Below, piece after piece: positions 11,770 to 24,759 of a stretch of DNA of 64,000 nucleotides. The position numbers and the translations under genes were made by a program. Location: assembly GCA_905250075.1 (NCBI GenBank), contig CAJNOP010000035.1:744001-808000 (forward strand), in the 5' to 3' direction. Source of the stretch: Rotaria sp. Silwood1 (Eukaryota > Rotifera > Eurotatoria > Philodinida > Philodinidae). Within the stretch, counting starts at the first letter, position 1. Each line of letters begins with the position of its first letter. The notes under the pieces are model-generated. The model had not been told where the DNA came from, did no database searches, and saw only the letters and a program-made list of their open reading frames with translations.

Positions 11770-13500
11770 TTTTTTTTTTCTAAATAAATTCTAGAAGAAA
11801 TATAATAACAAAAGAATATGATACTAAAAAAATTTGTTTTATTATATTTCTTTCTCACTTAGTTTCTTACTTTAAAATTGTTGACTTTTATCTGCTAAAT
11901 TATCATGTGTTTTCGTTGACGATTGTTGTAGTGAAGAAAAGAAATATTTGTTGTCACTACAACGAGTTGAAAAGAAAAAGTCAGTAGAATATTAAGAACG
12001 CAAAATTTTTATAAACAGGAGTTGTCCAATGCGTTGAGAAAAGAAACACTTCATCGATACGTTAGCCGTCTTTACATTTTTTTTTTTCTTCGTCTTTTTC
12101 ATTTCTATTCGTAAAATAACAAGAGAAATAAAACATGTGTTAAAAAAGGCTTCTTTTTTGTCACATAATCAAATATAATTTAATTTCTACATGAACCAAA
12201 AAAAAAGAAGTCTTCAATTGACATATTTCGACATCGATTACAAGTTCAATATTCTAGTTATGGCATAACTATGATTTGTTTTACATCTACAAAGTCAAAT
12301 GGTTAATCGATCTTCAGACAATGAATTCATCAGAGATACTTTAATATAAATACAATCTGTACTGTTATTTACTAATGTACTCCCATCAATTACGTATGTA
12401 CTTGCATCACTATAAGGATCTATGTAAAAAGAAAAAGAGTCGGATAAAAATTCAGACTAAAATAATAATCGAAAAAAAAATCATTATTCCAAAATGCTAT
12501 TGATCGTTCTCTAATTAATTTCAATTGTAATTTGATTAAAGAACTATACAAATAACATAACTTTTACTTGTTTTTTTACTTAACTTAACAGTTATCAGTA
12601 TGTTTCTAATAAATACTATTCATTGATCATTTGATTATTTCTCTGATTTAAACCTCTCAATAACAATATTTACTGAGAGCAAACAGTTTTCAGACATATC
12701 ATTTATTGCAGACAAAATTTTTAAGTATATTATTCAAGTGTTTCTTAAAAAAAATACACTTCTACAAGTCTTCTCATTCTTACTGGGGAAACTTCTCGAA
12801 TCACACAGTTTTACCTTGAAAACATTCTAATGAGTGACAAATTAACTAATAAAGGAACACTATGTTGTGGACCAAACTTGTTCTGTTAATCCCATTACCA
12901 TCAGCTGTAATTTGTTTCCCTCTTGTTATAATCAGCTTTCAGAATTACAGCGCTACTCAACTAACTCTATCATGATCATGATCACCAACAGAGAATGTAG
13001 AACGTGCTAAAGATAATACACAGGCTAAAAATGAACAAGAGAAACCTCTTTTATGTTAGTTACATTAACGAAATATCACGGCTTCGACATAAAAATATAT
13101 GTGACAAATACACATACGACAAACTGTTTCATGTCGAAAGCAAAAACATTGATTGCTCCACATAAAGTAGATTCATATCGTAAAAGGTAGATTCTTGAAG
13201 CTATTCAAGAAGTTTGTAGTCTGATGATAAAAAGAATTATTTTACACGAAGACAATATTATATAGATAGAGTTCGAAGGATTAGACTATATATTATCAAA
13301 TTTAATACTACTTGTGTGATACTTGAAATATAATAGTCGTAAAAATTGTTAGTTTTTAATTATGAAACTAATTTTTTCAAAATTCAATTATGCTTGATTT
13401 AACCATTTAATATTAACTAAGATCAATTGTATAGATTATAGACTCTAACATGCTCGATTCAAGAGTGTTTTCTTTATTCAAAGTCTCTCTAATGTTGTAA
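11770..13500. other. Intergenic DNA without a supported gene
   Basis: A short hydrophobic open frame beginning with ATG at 12862 resembles a signal peptide (MLWTKLVLLIPLPSA...). It runs only 38 codons and could not be joined to a convincing second exon, so it is not called as a gene. Confidence 0.35.
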
Positions 13501-14640
13501 ATGTTGAACACATCGATTCCAATAATGTTCCATTTGTTTTACGCAGGTACAACAAATGTAAATCGGACTGTTGTAATTCGAACTAATCCACTAATGACTT
13601 GTGAAAACTATATTAAATTCAATTCTACTCAATGGTTTGTATTCATCAATCAACAAATGAGATTTGATGATCGAGAGGTATGTTTAGATTTTCAAAAAAG
13701 GAAATTGCCGTAATTTCCAACATACACAAGAGACATGACTGAAATTAACGGAAATACAAAATTTATTGATATTTCTGCATATATTGGAGATGGATATCTC
13801 TCATCTATACCGATCAATCTTAGGAATACTAAAATCCTTCCGGTAATGTTTGAAATTACCTAATTTCCTTGGTGATTTTTATCTGATCTACGACATCAGC
13901 GTAGAAATTTCTTCGAACGTTTCGTAATTGCTGTTTCATTTTGTTATAGGCTCATATGTGTAATGATGATACTTAGCGTAATTTTTTTCTGAAATCTGAA
14001 CAGTGTCTGCCGATGATTGATACAAGTGATAATACATCTCAGTAATGCATACCTCATACTGATATTATTGAGCGTAAATCCATAAAAAATTCACTAAATG
14101 TTAGATTGTCAATAAACTACATCGTAACGACATACTTTGCAAAATTGATATTTCTCTTTTTACACTTTTGAAAAAAAAAAATAAATCAATTTTGGTTTCG
14201 ACTCATCTCTTCATCTTCATAATCATACGGAAAATTTTGCTGGTTCCATTCAAGCTGATTATGTTCGACGTGAAGTGCTCTTATTTCACAACATTAACTA
14301 ATTATTTTTCGTCAAAATAAAAATCTTCGTTACTAATGACTTTCTTTTCATTTCACGAAGCAAATATTATCTTCATACAGCATGCTATCTTTGATGTCTG
14401 ATTCATGTTAACAAATATGGAGTAGCCATCATATGAGACGATTTCGATTTTAATATTCAAAACAGAATTGTTTGGATCCTAAATTCTCAAAATGAATATG
14501 AAGTTTTTAAATTTGACATGGTCTCATATCATTTTTATGACTCTTTCACATTATGTGAGAAACTTATTGTAAATTACTTTTAGATTTATTATTTATTATG
14601 ATTTATAGACGTGAAGTTGATGGATCTGTTAATATCTAAT
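13501..14640 (+). pseudogene. Possible decayed or unresolved coding region, unknown family
   Basis: Several plus-strand segments read like coding sequence but are interrupted. These are about 13545-13680 (peptide containing FNSTQWFVFINQQMRFDD, after a possible acceptor TACGCAG), 13725-13860 (FIDISAYIGDGYLSSIP, in the same frame after a TAA), 14190-14300 (HTENFAGSIQADYVRREV) and 14425-14585 (NIQNRIVWILNSQNEYEVF). A possible donor GTATGT follows at 13678. No single splice model joins them without stops, and I do not recognise the family. It could be a dead gene, a multi-exon gene with small exons I cannot place, or chance. Confidence 0.3.
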
Positions 14641-17553
14641 TAAGAGCTAGTACCATTAGCAGTAAGAAAGTAAAAGAGATCAGAAAACAAAGACAACATA
14701 TGTATATTTTCTATATGAGACTATTATTAGCTCTTGATAATATTCTATTACAGTCGATTGATTATTACTTTACCTATCAATAAAATAATGCTGATAATCA
14801 GTTTTTAAATTAGTTGAAAACAAAAGAATCTACCGAACTCCATCTCTTTCATTTTATATAGAAAGATCAGTATTCTATTAATTTATAAATGAAGATTAAT
14901 AAATCAGGAATCTACAAAAGGTTCAACACCGAAAGAATAAAGGTTGACTTCATTCTTGTATAATTATCGTGTATGAATAGCTGCTTTCTCTTTAATTTCT
15001 TTGATCATTTGAAAACTCGGCAATTATTTTATTTATATAGAAACTTGATAGATAGTGTAATCAGTACAGTAGGATTGATTTTGATTGTTGTAATTGTAAT
15101 AAATATGTTCAAAATATTGTTATATCGAAATTTATTACAAAAAATTAATATTCCATTTTGTTTTCTAAAACAATACTGTTGAAAATCGGTGACAACTATT
15201 AATGGTTTCATGCCAAACTCGACTGCTACAAGGCGACCTCTTCGATAGATTTGCAGACGTAACCAATAAAACGCACAAAACTAGAAATAAGCACGAAGGT
15301 TTCATGTGAATATTCTTTTATGAAGTATAAGAAACTGTTGTATTTTCAATCTTCAACAAAATGTAGTCAGGTAAAACATTTTGAAAAAGTTACAGAATAG
15401 TCCAAAGTTGAATGACTAAGTTATTTTTAATCGCTGTTGAATAATCTATAGTTTTTTATTCCATCGAATATAAATTGAGAATAATATGTTATTTAATTTT
15501 CTATTCCTAGTATTAAATATAAATTTCGTGGAAAATTATAATATTCAATTGATTCCTTCTTTATTTCTAATTATCTTCGAATAATTATGTATAAAACTTA
15601 TAGAAGGTATTTCTATATTGAAATCTTTTCTATATAAATAAATCTTGGTTTTTTTTCTCTTTAGGCAGAAAATATTAAGATTATTATTTAATATTGTGAA
15701 TTTTTAACGACTCTCTCGAATATTCAAAAGATAGATCATTGAATAATGTCATTTTGGAAAAAAAATAATAGTTTCGAAAGCAAATTTAAAGTCAGCTACT
15801 TTTATTCATTTATTTATCAATTTGTTGTGTTTGATACTATTTATATTAGTAAAAAGACAAATAAAAAGAACGTTGATCACTGTCAAAAACTTTTAATCTA
15901 TCTTAAAAATCATTAGATTTCAATATCAAATTTTTATAGTATCTTCTTTTAGTCTAATCTATCATCGTCAAATTACATGTAATATTGGAATGTATGACGA
16001 GAGTGAAATTAACAGAGTGTAAATATTTGAACCCATTGCCCCCACAGTTGTTCAAGAGAAGTTACTGATAAATTAACTTTATAAATAGAGTATTAACTTG
16101 TCTAATATGCTAATGATATGGTCTGATCTACCGAGTGGCTATTTTGTTTTTTAATGCAGATTCGTTTGATTAATTTAACAACCGCATGGTAGAGAAAAAA
16201 GATTAAACGATATATTGAGTCTTGATTTTCTTTTCTTTGACTATATTATCGAGTAGATAAAAGCAACATCAATCCCATGTACTTGTAGTAATAGAGAAAC
16301 AAACGAAGCGAACCGATAGAAATTAATGTCAAAAAAGAAATATATGTTTTTTTTTTGATACATTTTATTAAATAAACGTCTACTTTACTCTAGCCATTTT
16401 ATAAATTCGAAAGATATTTTATTCATATAAGTACTATTTCATTTTCTCATGAGTTGAGATTTATAATGCATATATTAAGTTTGTTCTTGATTGTCCTTCA
16501 ATTGTCCAATAATAGATCTGTGATCAATAGTATGTCTCAGTATGTGTAACTCGCCAAACTATCTTGAAATTTTCGAAACATGTCTTACTCACTAATGAGT
16601 TTCTCCGTGAACTTGTATTACGCAGAAGTGTTTCGAAAAATTCGATTTTTTCCTTTTTTCAAAATTATCGAATTGGAGAAGGCTCATTTTTTTTCATAAA
16701 CGCAGTGATAAAAAAAAATTTTTTTTGCCATTGAAGAGCCCATGAAGTTCACTAGAAAAATGCTTGTATTGTTTTTAAATTCAATGATGTGTTTATGTTC
16801 TGCAATCGTTCTATAAAGAGTCATTCCAATGATCAACGGAATAAAGTGTTAGAAATATTTCTTGATTTGTCTTGTTTCATTTTCTTAATTTTTCATTCAA
16901 AAATTAGAATTCAAAATACTTTTGTTCGTTCGATGGCATCATTTATCAAACAACTACTTCATTTTATTTTTTATTGAATGTTCTTTCCTTATAAACATAT
17001 TGAAAAAAAACCGAATATATTAATTTCTTTTTTTGTAAAAAGTTGAGATTTATCAATTCTATACATGTCACCAGAGTCGACATATTTCAATACTCAATTG
17101 AATATAGATGATTTAAACAATATTTGATATATTGTTTAGAGAAAAAATGAATATGTTTCAACTTTATATAACGTTATTTCAAAGTTTTCTTGTTGTTAAA
17201 AACAAATTTCTTACGTAACAGATACTTCTCTGTAACGTAGGACAAGGAAAATATCGAGAAAAAGTAAACGAACAAATAGACATCACTATTAACTGTTTCT
17301 TTAACGTATGTATAACAAGTGCCTTTTTCTATACGTAGTTAGTTGTTACAAAAAAAAAATATAAATCAAATTTTCAAAAGCATTTTTTTCGACTGAAAGA
17401 AAAAAACCAAGAGGTCTTCTATTCTAAAAACATTATGGCGCATTTATCAATTTTTCATCTAATAACGATGAAAATTTTACAAAAAAACTGATTAGAAATA
17501 TTCGATATCAATGATATTATTTATTTATTTCGTTATTTTAAACAGGATACATA
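14641..17553. other. Intergenic DNA without a supported gene
   Basis: Short open frames near 14973-15211 and 16789-16977 have no recognisable motif and are rejected. An AG acceptor at 17544-17545, just before the amidase start, suggests that a 5' untranslated exon lies somewhere in this stretch, but its donor could not be fixed. Confidence 0.4.
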
Positions 17554-18180
17554 ATGTCAAATAATGTAAACACATGTGTTCCTTTCAATGAAATCGAAGG
17601 AATAGCATCAACAAATGTTCCGGCCTATTCAAATAAAAAAAGTCAATACTTTAGATGTGGACGTCATTATGTTTATGGAGTTTTTACTGGTTATCAATGG
17701 CAATGTGTTGAATTTGCTCGTCGATGGTTGTTGATGCGTAAAAGCTGTACATTTAAAGACATTCCATGTGCATCTAATATTTGGACTGATTTATCATATA
17801 TCGAACGAATTACAGACGGTCAACATTTTTCACTGCATTCTATTCCGAATGGTTCTTCAAAATCACCAAAAAAAGATTCATTACTTATTTATCGTCGTAG
17901 TAAAAAAATGACTTATGGTCATGTTGCTATTATTACTGATGTAACATCAGATTATGTTTATATTGCTGAGCAAAACAATTTATATCATTATTGGCCTGGT
18001 GATTATGCTCGTCGAGAACGATTAAGATTTGACAATGGAAATTATTATATAGATGATGAAGATCCAATTTATGGTTGGATGGAAATTGAAAATAATGATG
18101 AATTAAAACCTTTTGATGAATCGAATATTAATAATATACTTCAGAAATATCTAGAATTTAAATCGATGGATGGTGTTTAA
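17554..18180 (+). CDS. Glutathionylspermidine amidase-like CHAP-domain hydrolase
   Basis: A single coding exon for 208 residues. It resembles the N-terminal amidase half of the bacterial bifunctional enzyme glutathionylspermidine synthetase/amidase. That half is a CHAP (NlpC/P60-like) cysteine hydrolase that releases spermidine and glutathione. The nucleophile motif QWQCVEFARRW places Cys51, GHVAIIT places His123, and AEQN places Glu139/Asn141. The family motif FPNGS appears as IPNGS (97-101), and the terminal GWM is at 174-176. The ATP-grasp synthetase domain is absent, so this is a stand-alone amidase. No signal peptide is seen, so it is probably cytosolic. An acceptor-like AAACAG at 17540-17545 lies just upstream of the ATG, which suggests a 5'UTR intron. 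Acquisition from bacteria is likely, since bdelloids carry many such genes, but this needs a tree. It could instead act on other amide or peptide substrates. Confidence 0.85.
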   Translation: MSNNVNTCVPFNEIEGIASTNVPAYSNKKSQYFRCGRHYVYGVFTGYQWQCVEFARRWLLMRKSCTFKDIPCASNIWTDLSYIERITDGQHFSLHSIPNGSSKSPKKDSLLIYRRSKKMTYGHVAIITDVTSDYVYIAEQNNLYHYWPGDYARRERLRFDNGNYYIDDEDPIYGWMEIENNDELKPFDESNINNILQKYLEFKSMDGV

Positions 18181-18617
18181 TACTTATACTATTGGAACAA
18201 ATATAAGAACTATAAATACCTGAATAGTTCATTTATTGATAATTTATTTTTTTTTTTTTTGTTATTATAAAAGAAAAAGAACTTTTATAAAATGAATCGT
18301 TGACAATGTACAGCAAGAATAATCAATAATGACTTAGAATTTTGCACATTATTTCATCTTTTAGTAAATTGAGTTTCTTTTTTTTCTATCTGTGAATATG
18401 CTAAATATGATTTGTATTCATATATATCAATCGTTCGAAATTCAAACTAAAGATTCACAATGCTGACATATTGAAATATTATTTTTGATGTTTATTTCGA
18501 ATTTTTATTGCTATTTTTATTAATAATTCAAAATAGTTGATTATTAATTGGACGATCCTGATGACAATTGATACACATCAAATATCGCCGTTAACAGTTA
18601 TATGACTAGGACGGATA
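18181..18617. other. 3' flank of the amidase gene
   Basis: AT-rich sequence between the amidase stop and the next fold-back element. No further exon was recognised. Confidence 0.4.
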
Positions 18618-19063
18618 AGACTACCAACGACAAAATGCTTGCGTATCATATTTTTGGATGGATGCATCTATGGGTAGTCAACCACAATAAACACGAAGTT
18701 CTTGGAAGACTTTTTCGTCTATAGAACTTTGTAAATTCGTTGAGGGTATTATTTTAGTAAAAAGTATTTAAATTCACTTAATAAAACATGGTTTTAGTAG
18801 CAAAATACTCAAAAGATTTAGCTATTCCTGATTGCTGCTAAATGATAGTTGGCGTTTTCAAGTGTTTTGACCCTAGCATCATTATTAATTGAGTGAATGG
18901 GAATATTTTCTTACCAAAATTACCAGAATGACGAGCTCGACTAAGTTCTACAGACGAAAAAATCTTCTGAGAATTTTGTAGTTTTTGGAGGAGATTGATT
19001 GTCCATCGAAGCATCTGTCAAAATTACAGTTTGCAAGCATGTTGTCGTTGACAGAGATATGTT
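18618..19063. repeat. Fold-back MITE, diverged copy 2 of the 7-kb element family
   Basis: The ends CAACGACAAAATGCTTGC (near 18627) and GCAAGCATGTTGTCGTTG (near 19033) are inverted repeats. Internally, TTTTTCGTCTATAGAACTTTGTA (from 18711) and, inverted, CTAAGTTCTACAGACGAAAAA (near 18940) match the same parts of the 7008-7455 element. The GTCAACCAC segment is also shared. Divergence between its arms is much higher than in copy 1, so it is older. Confidence 0.65.
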
Positions 19064-21086
19064 GTTTAATTTAGCCCATTTTATTTTTAAACATGTCATA
19101 ATTTATAGACATTTTTCATTGTCTAATCATTCATACATTTATTTTATGTTGTGATTTACAGAATTATAATAGAACTCAAAGAATATCTCAAAATCTTCGT
19201 CTATAAAGCTCAACAATTATCGTTATTTTTATTGAATAGAAAATAAAATGGTAGATATAGTTTCTAATACGGTCAATGTTTATTTTATTTGGCGTTTTAT
19301 GTGATGCAATCTTCTGAATAGAAGATCATAATTTAAACGATATGTTTGAATTAAATCGAGTGGAATTCAAATGAACAATTAATCAATGAATCGAAAACAA
19401 TTTGAAATGTCTAATTAAGTATTATACTGAAGAAACACTTTTGAAAAATCTGACTTTTTCAAATATATGTTCCAGATCTGTTTAAACATAATTATTTCTA
19501 GTTACGTGGCAGTTTGAAGAAAGTTCATAAGAGTGATATAAAATGAATTCTAGATCAAGTAGTATCAGCTTGTTTAACAATTTTCTGTTTAACATCAAAT
19601 CTAAAACATAAAAGGTCATTGGTACAATAATTAATTGTAAAATGAACGATAAACAATACAATAGCATGACAAACTTAATTTTTTTACCTGTCAAAATAAA
19701 GATGTGCATATAAAACCATATTGAAAATTAGTTCTAACGAATCAACAACTATCAAGATGATCATAAGTAATTTAGAGATAATGCTTTACTATATATTACC
19801 AACATTCTTGATTCTATTCTTCTGGTTTCTATTGAAATTTGCGATTGCTCTTCGCTTTTCATAGATCTATAACATACTTAGAAAATGGATTCCAAAAATC
19901 CAAGTGAACTAGCGATGTTTATCTATTTGAATAGTAAATAATCTTTAATTGTTTTTTACAAACTGTTTTTGTTCTTTGATGAGCAGTTAAAACAAAACTT
20001 ATTATATTGATAAAGAATTCAATAATCGAGCAAACTTACTTGTTCAGATTATCTGCAGCATATGAATTAATATTCCAATGTGTCGATGTATTTTGGATAG
20101 CATCGGACAAATATTAAAATTCACATAGGCTAAAATAAGACGAATGATGATCTAGCAAAGGCTACATTTATAAAAAGGTTACGAAAGTTTGATTAAGATG
20201 CCATGAATAATAATCAATGAGTTCAAAACACATTGATTCTTTCTCGAGGAAAAAGAACATCATAAAATAAAATTTTTAAAACTGCTGCTACTTTTAATAT
20301 TTACATTCTAATACATATCAGACACAGAACTGTTAATATTTGACAAGAATTTAAAACAATACTACAGAAAAACATGGATAAAAGAAGTACATAACTTAAT
20401 ATAATTTGAATGCGAAGTAAATTAACTCATTCATTTACCCCAATGAATGAATGTAAAACTGTGACTTCAGTGCTTCGATGCATAATACTTCATCATACTT
20501 CGAAGTATTGTAGTTGTAATTTTTTCCCTTGAGAACTAAGCATTCAACAAGTGACGTGAATCTTGAATGAGTTTCGCGACAACAGACTAGATTTTCAAAA
20601 ATAATAGCCGAAGATACGAATAAATCAGTTTCCTATAGTTTTCGAACTTTATCAAGTTTAGTTTAGTGCGATTCTATATATATTGATTGATGTTATAAAC
20701 AATCAGAGTTATTTATGTATTTGGAAGATTTCTACTTTCTTCGTTCTATAAGTTCATCCAAATTTAGTTGTATTATAAAATCTATTGAAAGTATTGATTA
20801 AAAATAGATTGCTATATATTTCAAATAAGTTATCATAATGAAGTCCATTGCGAAAACAATGCTTATTTTAAAACTATGAATAACTATAAAGTACAAGTTC
20901 AATATACTTATTATTGATTTAGTATCAATGAGATTCTTTAAAATCTTTAACAAAAATTATTATTATTTCTTTAATACAAATGATGTTTTGATGGTGTTTA
21001 GTTTTTATTATTAGATTTTGTAAATAGTAAGATTCTGTTATAGAATATTATTATTAATAAACAAAACGAACAATCAAAAAAAAAAC
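19064..21086. other. Intergenic DNA without a supported gene
   Basis: No coding segment is recognised. A short imperfect palindrome (CATTCATTTACCCCAATGAATG) is at about 20430-20451. Confidence 0.4.
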
Positions 21087-22400
21087 TTAAGCACTAGGGG
21101 CAACATTCAAACTGTGTTGTAACAAGATGCCATTAAGGACTTGTGGTAATTCATCGACTAATTCTTCACCAGTGATTTTTTGTCGAACAATTTTAACAAG
21201 TAAATCATAAAGTCCATTCATTTCACCGGATTGTAATTGGTTTGAAAATAATAATTTGGCAAATTCAATGCCTTGTAGTTCTAAACTTTCTAATGATTCT
21301 TGTTGCTCAGGTGTTAACTTTTCATCAGCAAATTTAACTGCTTTTTGTATTGCAGTAATAAAATCAATCTTTGAATAAGCTTGAAAAGCTTGCAATTCTT
21401 TTAAACCTCTTACAAGAAATGCATGACGTGTCATGCCAACTAAAGCTGCAGCATCGTCGATACCATTGCGAATATTTGGTGGAAGAACATTAACTACTTG
21501 GTTGATAAGAACCTGTGAGATACAAACAAAATTATGTAATGAAAACTCATTAGTTTATATGCATTATAACATACTTGTTGGAGAAAGTTTCTCGACTAAA
21601 ATAGTAATAACAAAAAACAATTATTATTATAATGATTATTATAGTAGAAGTACATTTTATTAATGTTGTTAAAGTAGTTTTGTTTTTTGTCTTTTAATAA
21701 ATAATATCGATTTAAAAAACTCGTCTAAATCAATAGAACTAACGTGTTCGATATACTTGTACTATTGTTTCTAAAATTCTGCTTGTTATTTTTTACAATT
21801 ATCAATCAAATCTTATGTGTGATGCTTTGATAATATATAGAAAAGTGTCATTCTTCTCAAAATACTCTCGTTAATTCGAATTGAAATTTTATTTTATGCA
21901 TATGAATCTTTTGTTCTGATCATTTTTGTATAAGTAGAAGGATAATAAAAATTATTTAAAAAAGAAAGCAAACAAAGATAGCTCTGAATAAAATTTTCAT
22001 ATACTAAAATAAAAATATCTTCTGAATATTATGTGAAATATCTCAATTGATATCCTGCTGATGTTGATCTTAAATTCGAAAGGAAACAGATTATTCTATA
22101 AAAATTGAGTATAACTTCAATTAATTCTATCGTTTTTCAATACGTTGAATACTACGTTTAAAGCTAAAAACTGTTGATACTGTAAGAATTTATCTAGTAA
22201 AAACTAACACATTACTATAGATTAGCTTAGAATAGAAAAGTAGAATTATTTTAATTTTGTTTTTTAACAATAGAACGAACCTGTACACGTGCAGTATCAT
22301 CGTAAAGAATCGAATTTGTTAACACTGATGGATATTCGGCAGTGAAACCAACGGTAAAGAGTGCAAAGAGGGTAGTGATGATGATTGTTGATGATTGCAT
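21087..22400 (-). CDS. Small secreted helical protein, two exons, unknown family
   Basis: Exon 1 is 22281-22400 (40 codons) and exon 2 is 21087-21512, joined in phase 0 across a 768-bp intron (donor GTTCGT, acceptor TCTCACAG). The product has 181 residues. Residues 1-20 form a clear signal peptide (MQSSTIIITTLFALFTVGFT, then A-E-Y-P), so the protein is probably secreted. The mature part has no cysteine. It is predicted to be mainly helical, with charged amphipathic stretches such as KFADEKLTPEQQESLESLEL (about residues 99-118). Size and composition recall secreted helical lipid-binding proteins such as nematode FAR proteins, but I see no diagnostic motif, so the function is unknown. The Met at 21434 inside exon 2 is not the start, because the frame is open upstream to the splice acceptor and exon 1 supplies a signal peptide. 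Confidence 0.75.
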
Positions 22401-24759
22401 GGTTATAATGTGCTGAGGATTATTACATAGAATTGCATTTGTGATGATATTTATAAGAATAGTATTCAAAAGACATAATTTCAAGATGATGAGAAACTCA
22501 CCAAATGTGATTAGTACTTATTTTAATAATAGTTTATTTTCAAGGTCATATTCTATTGATATTTTTCATCAAGTATTTGCTGCATTCTGAAAGGTACAAT
22601 TCAAAGCTATCGATCGTCCACTGTTATTATGAGAAAAAATGTCATACGTTTATCTTTATTTACTTGAATAGATATTAACGCCCACTAAAATGGCAATAAA
22701 TCTAAAGAATGAGAACAACAATCAGTTATTTATTTATGTCTATGCGATATTGCTCAAATATCGAAAATATCAAATCTTTATGCGACTTGAAATTGAAGTA
22801 TTGACTCATCATTATTATATGAGTGATTTTCTACTACATAAACGACTAAAAGATCATTAGAGTTTATTTATAAAACACAATAAATAAATAAAAAAGTTTC
22901 ACTTTCTGTTGTCGTCTTCAACCAGAAGTAATCAGTTTCTCTTCTCTTTTTTATACTCTTTAAAAAGAATGTAATTCAACAAACTGGAAACACATCACAA
23001 CCGAAACTATCGATTGCATATTATATGTAGGAGTTTCATGAATGAAAATAATTTTTTTGTTAAATCTAATATTTTTCGAAGAAAAATTGATTTTTTCCTT
23101 ACTAATTTTCATCATTGATTAGAAATAGCAAAATTAACTTGACCAAATATATAAATACACTAAATAAATAAATAGATGAACGATGAACAATGTTGTCACA
23201 ATTTATCATTAGTCATAATTGTGATTAGTCAAAATGATTTTTAAAAAAAGAATTTCTTATCTTACACTGTCACAAATACTCTATCGTGTACTTTAATACC
23301 TACATCTCCTGCTTAAAAAATGAATATTTTTTCTTCAAAATTTAACAAAAATATGAAAGGTTGGAAGACCACGGTCTGTGCCTATTTTAGATAGATTTAA
23401 TGATTCAGGTGAGTATATGATAACAATCTCAAGAAAGAGAATTCATTGATATATTTCTCGAAGCATACGTGACGAAACAAATTTAATGAAAAAGCTTTAG
23501 AATTTGAATCTCATCTATAAAAAGTGTAACAAACGGTTCTTAACTAGTTGTATAATTTTTTTCCTTAAATTTGTTGCACAATCTATTTGTTATCGCACTT
23601 CCTATTGTCATAGATTTATATTTTTCTTCATAGAACTTATCAGAATAAAAAAAGAGATGTAGAAGGAAATCGTAGCTTAAATGCTATTGAAATATAAATT
23701 AGACTCTAGAATACTCATATTTTGTCGTTGTATATTATATCGACTAATACATAATAGAATAAAGAGCACTCGTTTAATAATAACATACATAATGCAAGTT
23801 CATTAAAATTACCTTTTTAGTTCCTAGAAAGTAGATTTTCTTACTCTCTCTCATGCATACAAAGCTTTATTTTCTTTTAGAATGAATCTTATTACGCAGA
23901 AAAATAAATATTGAATCACTTATATCTTTCAACGATAATTTCTATTTTCACTGAATTCTTTTATCTCTTCACGATGTTTTTCAATGCTCCTAATATTACC
24001 GAAAGAATTCATAAATGAAAATGAGTCTAGATCAAATATGATCCATTCCATACATAACATTTTATTTTAATGAATCTGTTGTCACATCGAAAACAGATAC
24101 CACCAGAAGAAGGTTTCATTGGAATGAATTTTTATCTAAAAGACTTGTAGTAGCAATATAGGCTTCAGTTTTTTTTGTCGAACGTTCAATAGGTTGGTTC
24201 AGATGTATCAGTAGAAGAGCGTGGGTGTGACTGTTTTCCTCTCCATACTGACAATCACATCCGACTTGGTAACCAACTGAGTTGGGAGCCTACTGATTCG
24301 GTAATAAATAAAGAAATAATAATAAAATATTATGCATAGAACAGATTATGTTCGATTCAGAGTTGTTTTCGCTTATGAATTAATTCGGTGATGCTGAAAT
24401 CAATCAAAAATATCGTGGACGAAAATAGGTTCGTTCTTTTCAACTACGCATATCGCCCATAGTGGCTTTTCCCCATTCCCATATTTACACACATCGTTAG
24501 AAAAAAACATGAATAGTTATAAGTCAGGTTTTTTCTTTTCTTTGTGATGTTTATACTGTACCTAGTCGGCTCATAGTCATTGTGTGACATGTTTCTTAAG
24601 ATTTTTCCTTTTATCTATAATAAACTCTGAGTCATGTGTGTTTCTTCACAACATACGTCACCGAAAAGTACTACAAATGATAATATAAATATGCAAATCT
24701 ATTAATGAAACAACAAAACAAAATCTACTAATAAATTGAAAATAACTTCAATTGAAAAC
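22401..24759. other. Intergenic DNA between divergently transcribed genes
   Basis: It holds the upstream regions of the secreted-protein gene (minus) and the U-box gene (plus). Around 24190-24330 there is a patch of higher GC followed by an A-rich tail (AATAAATAAAGAAATAATAA), which could be a worn SINE, but no clear internal promoter box was found. Confidence 0.4.

Noticed and set aside
24183..24330. Possible SINE with an A-rich tail
   Set aside because: AGAGCGTGGG resembles part of a tRNA head, but no B box with proper spacing and no target duplication could be found by eye.
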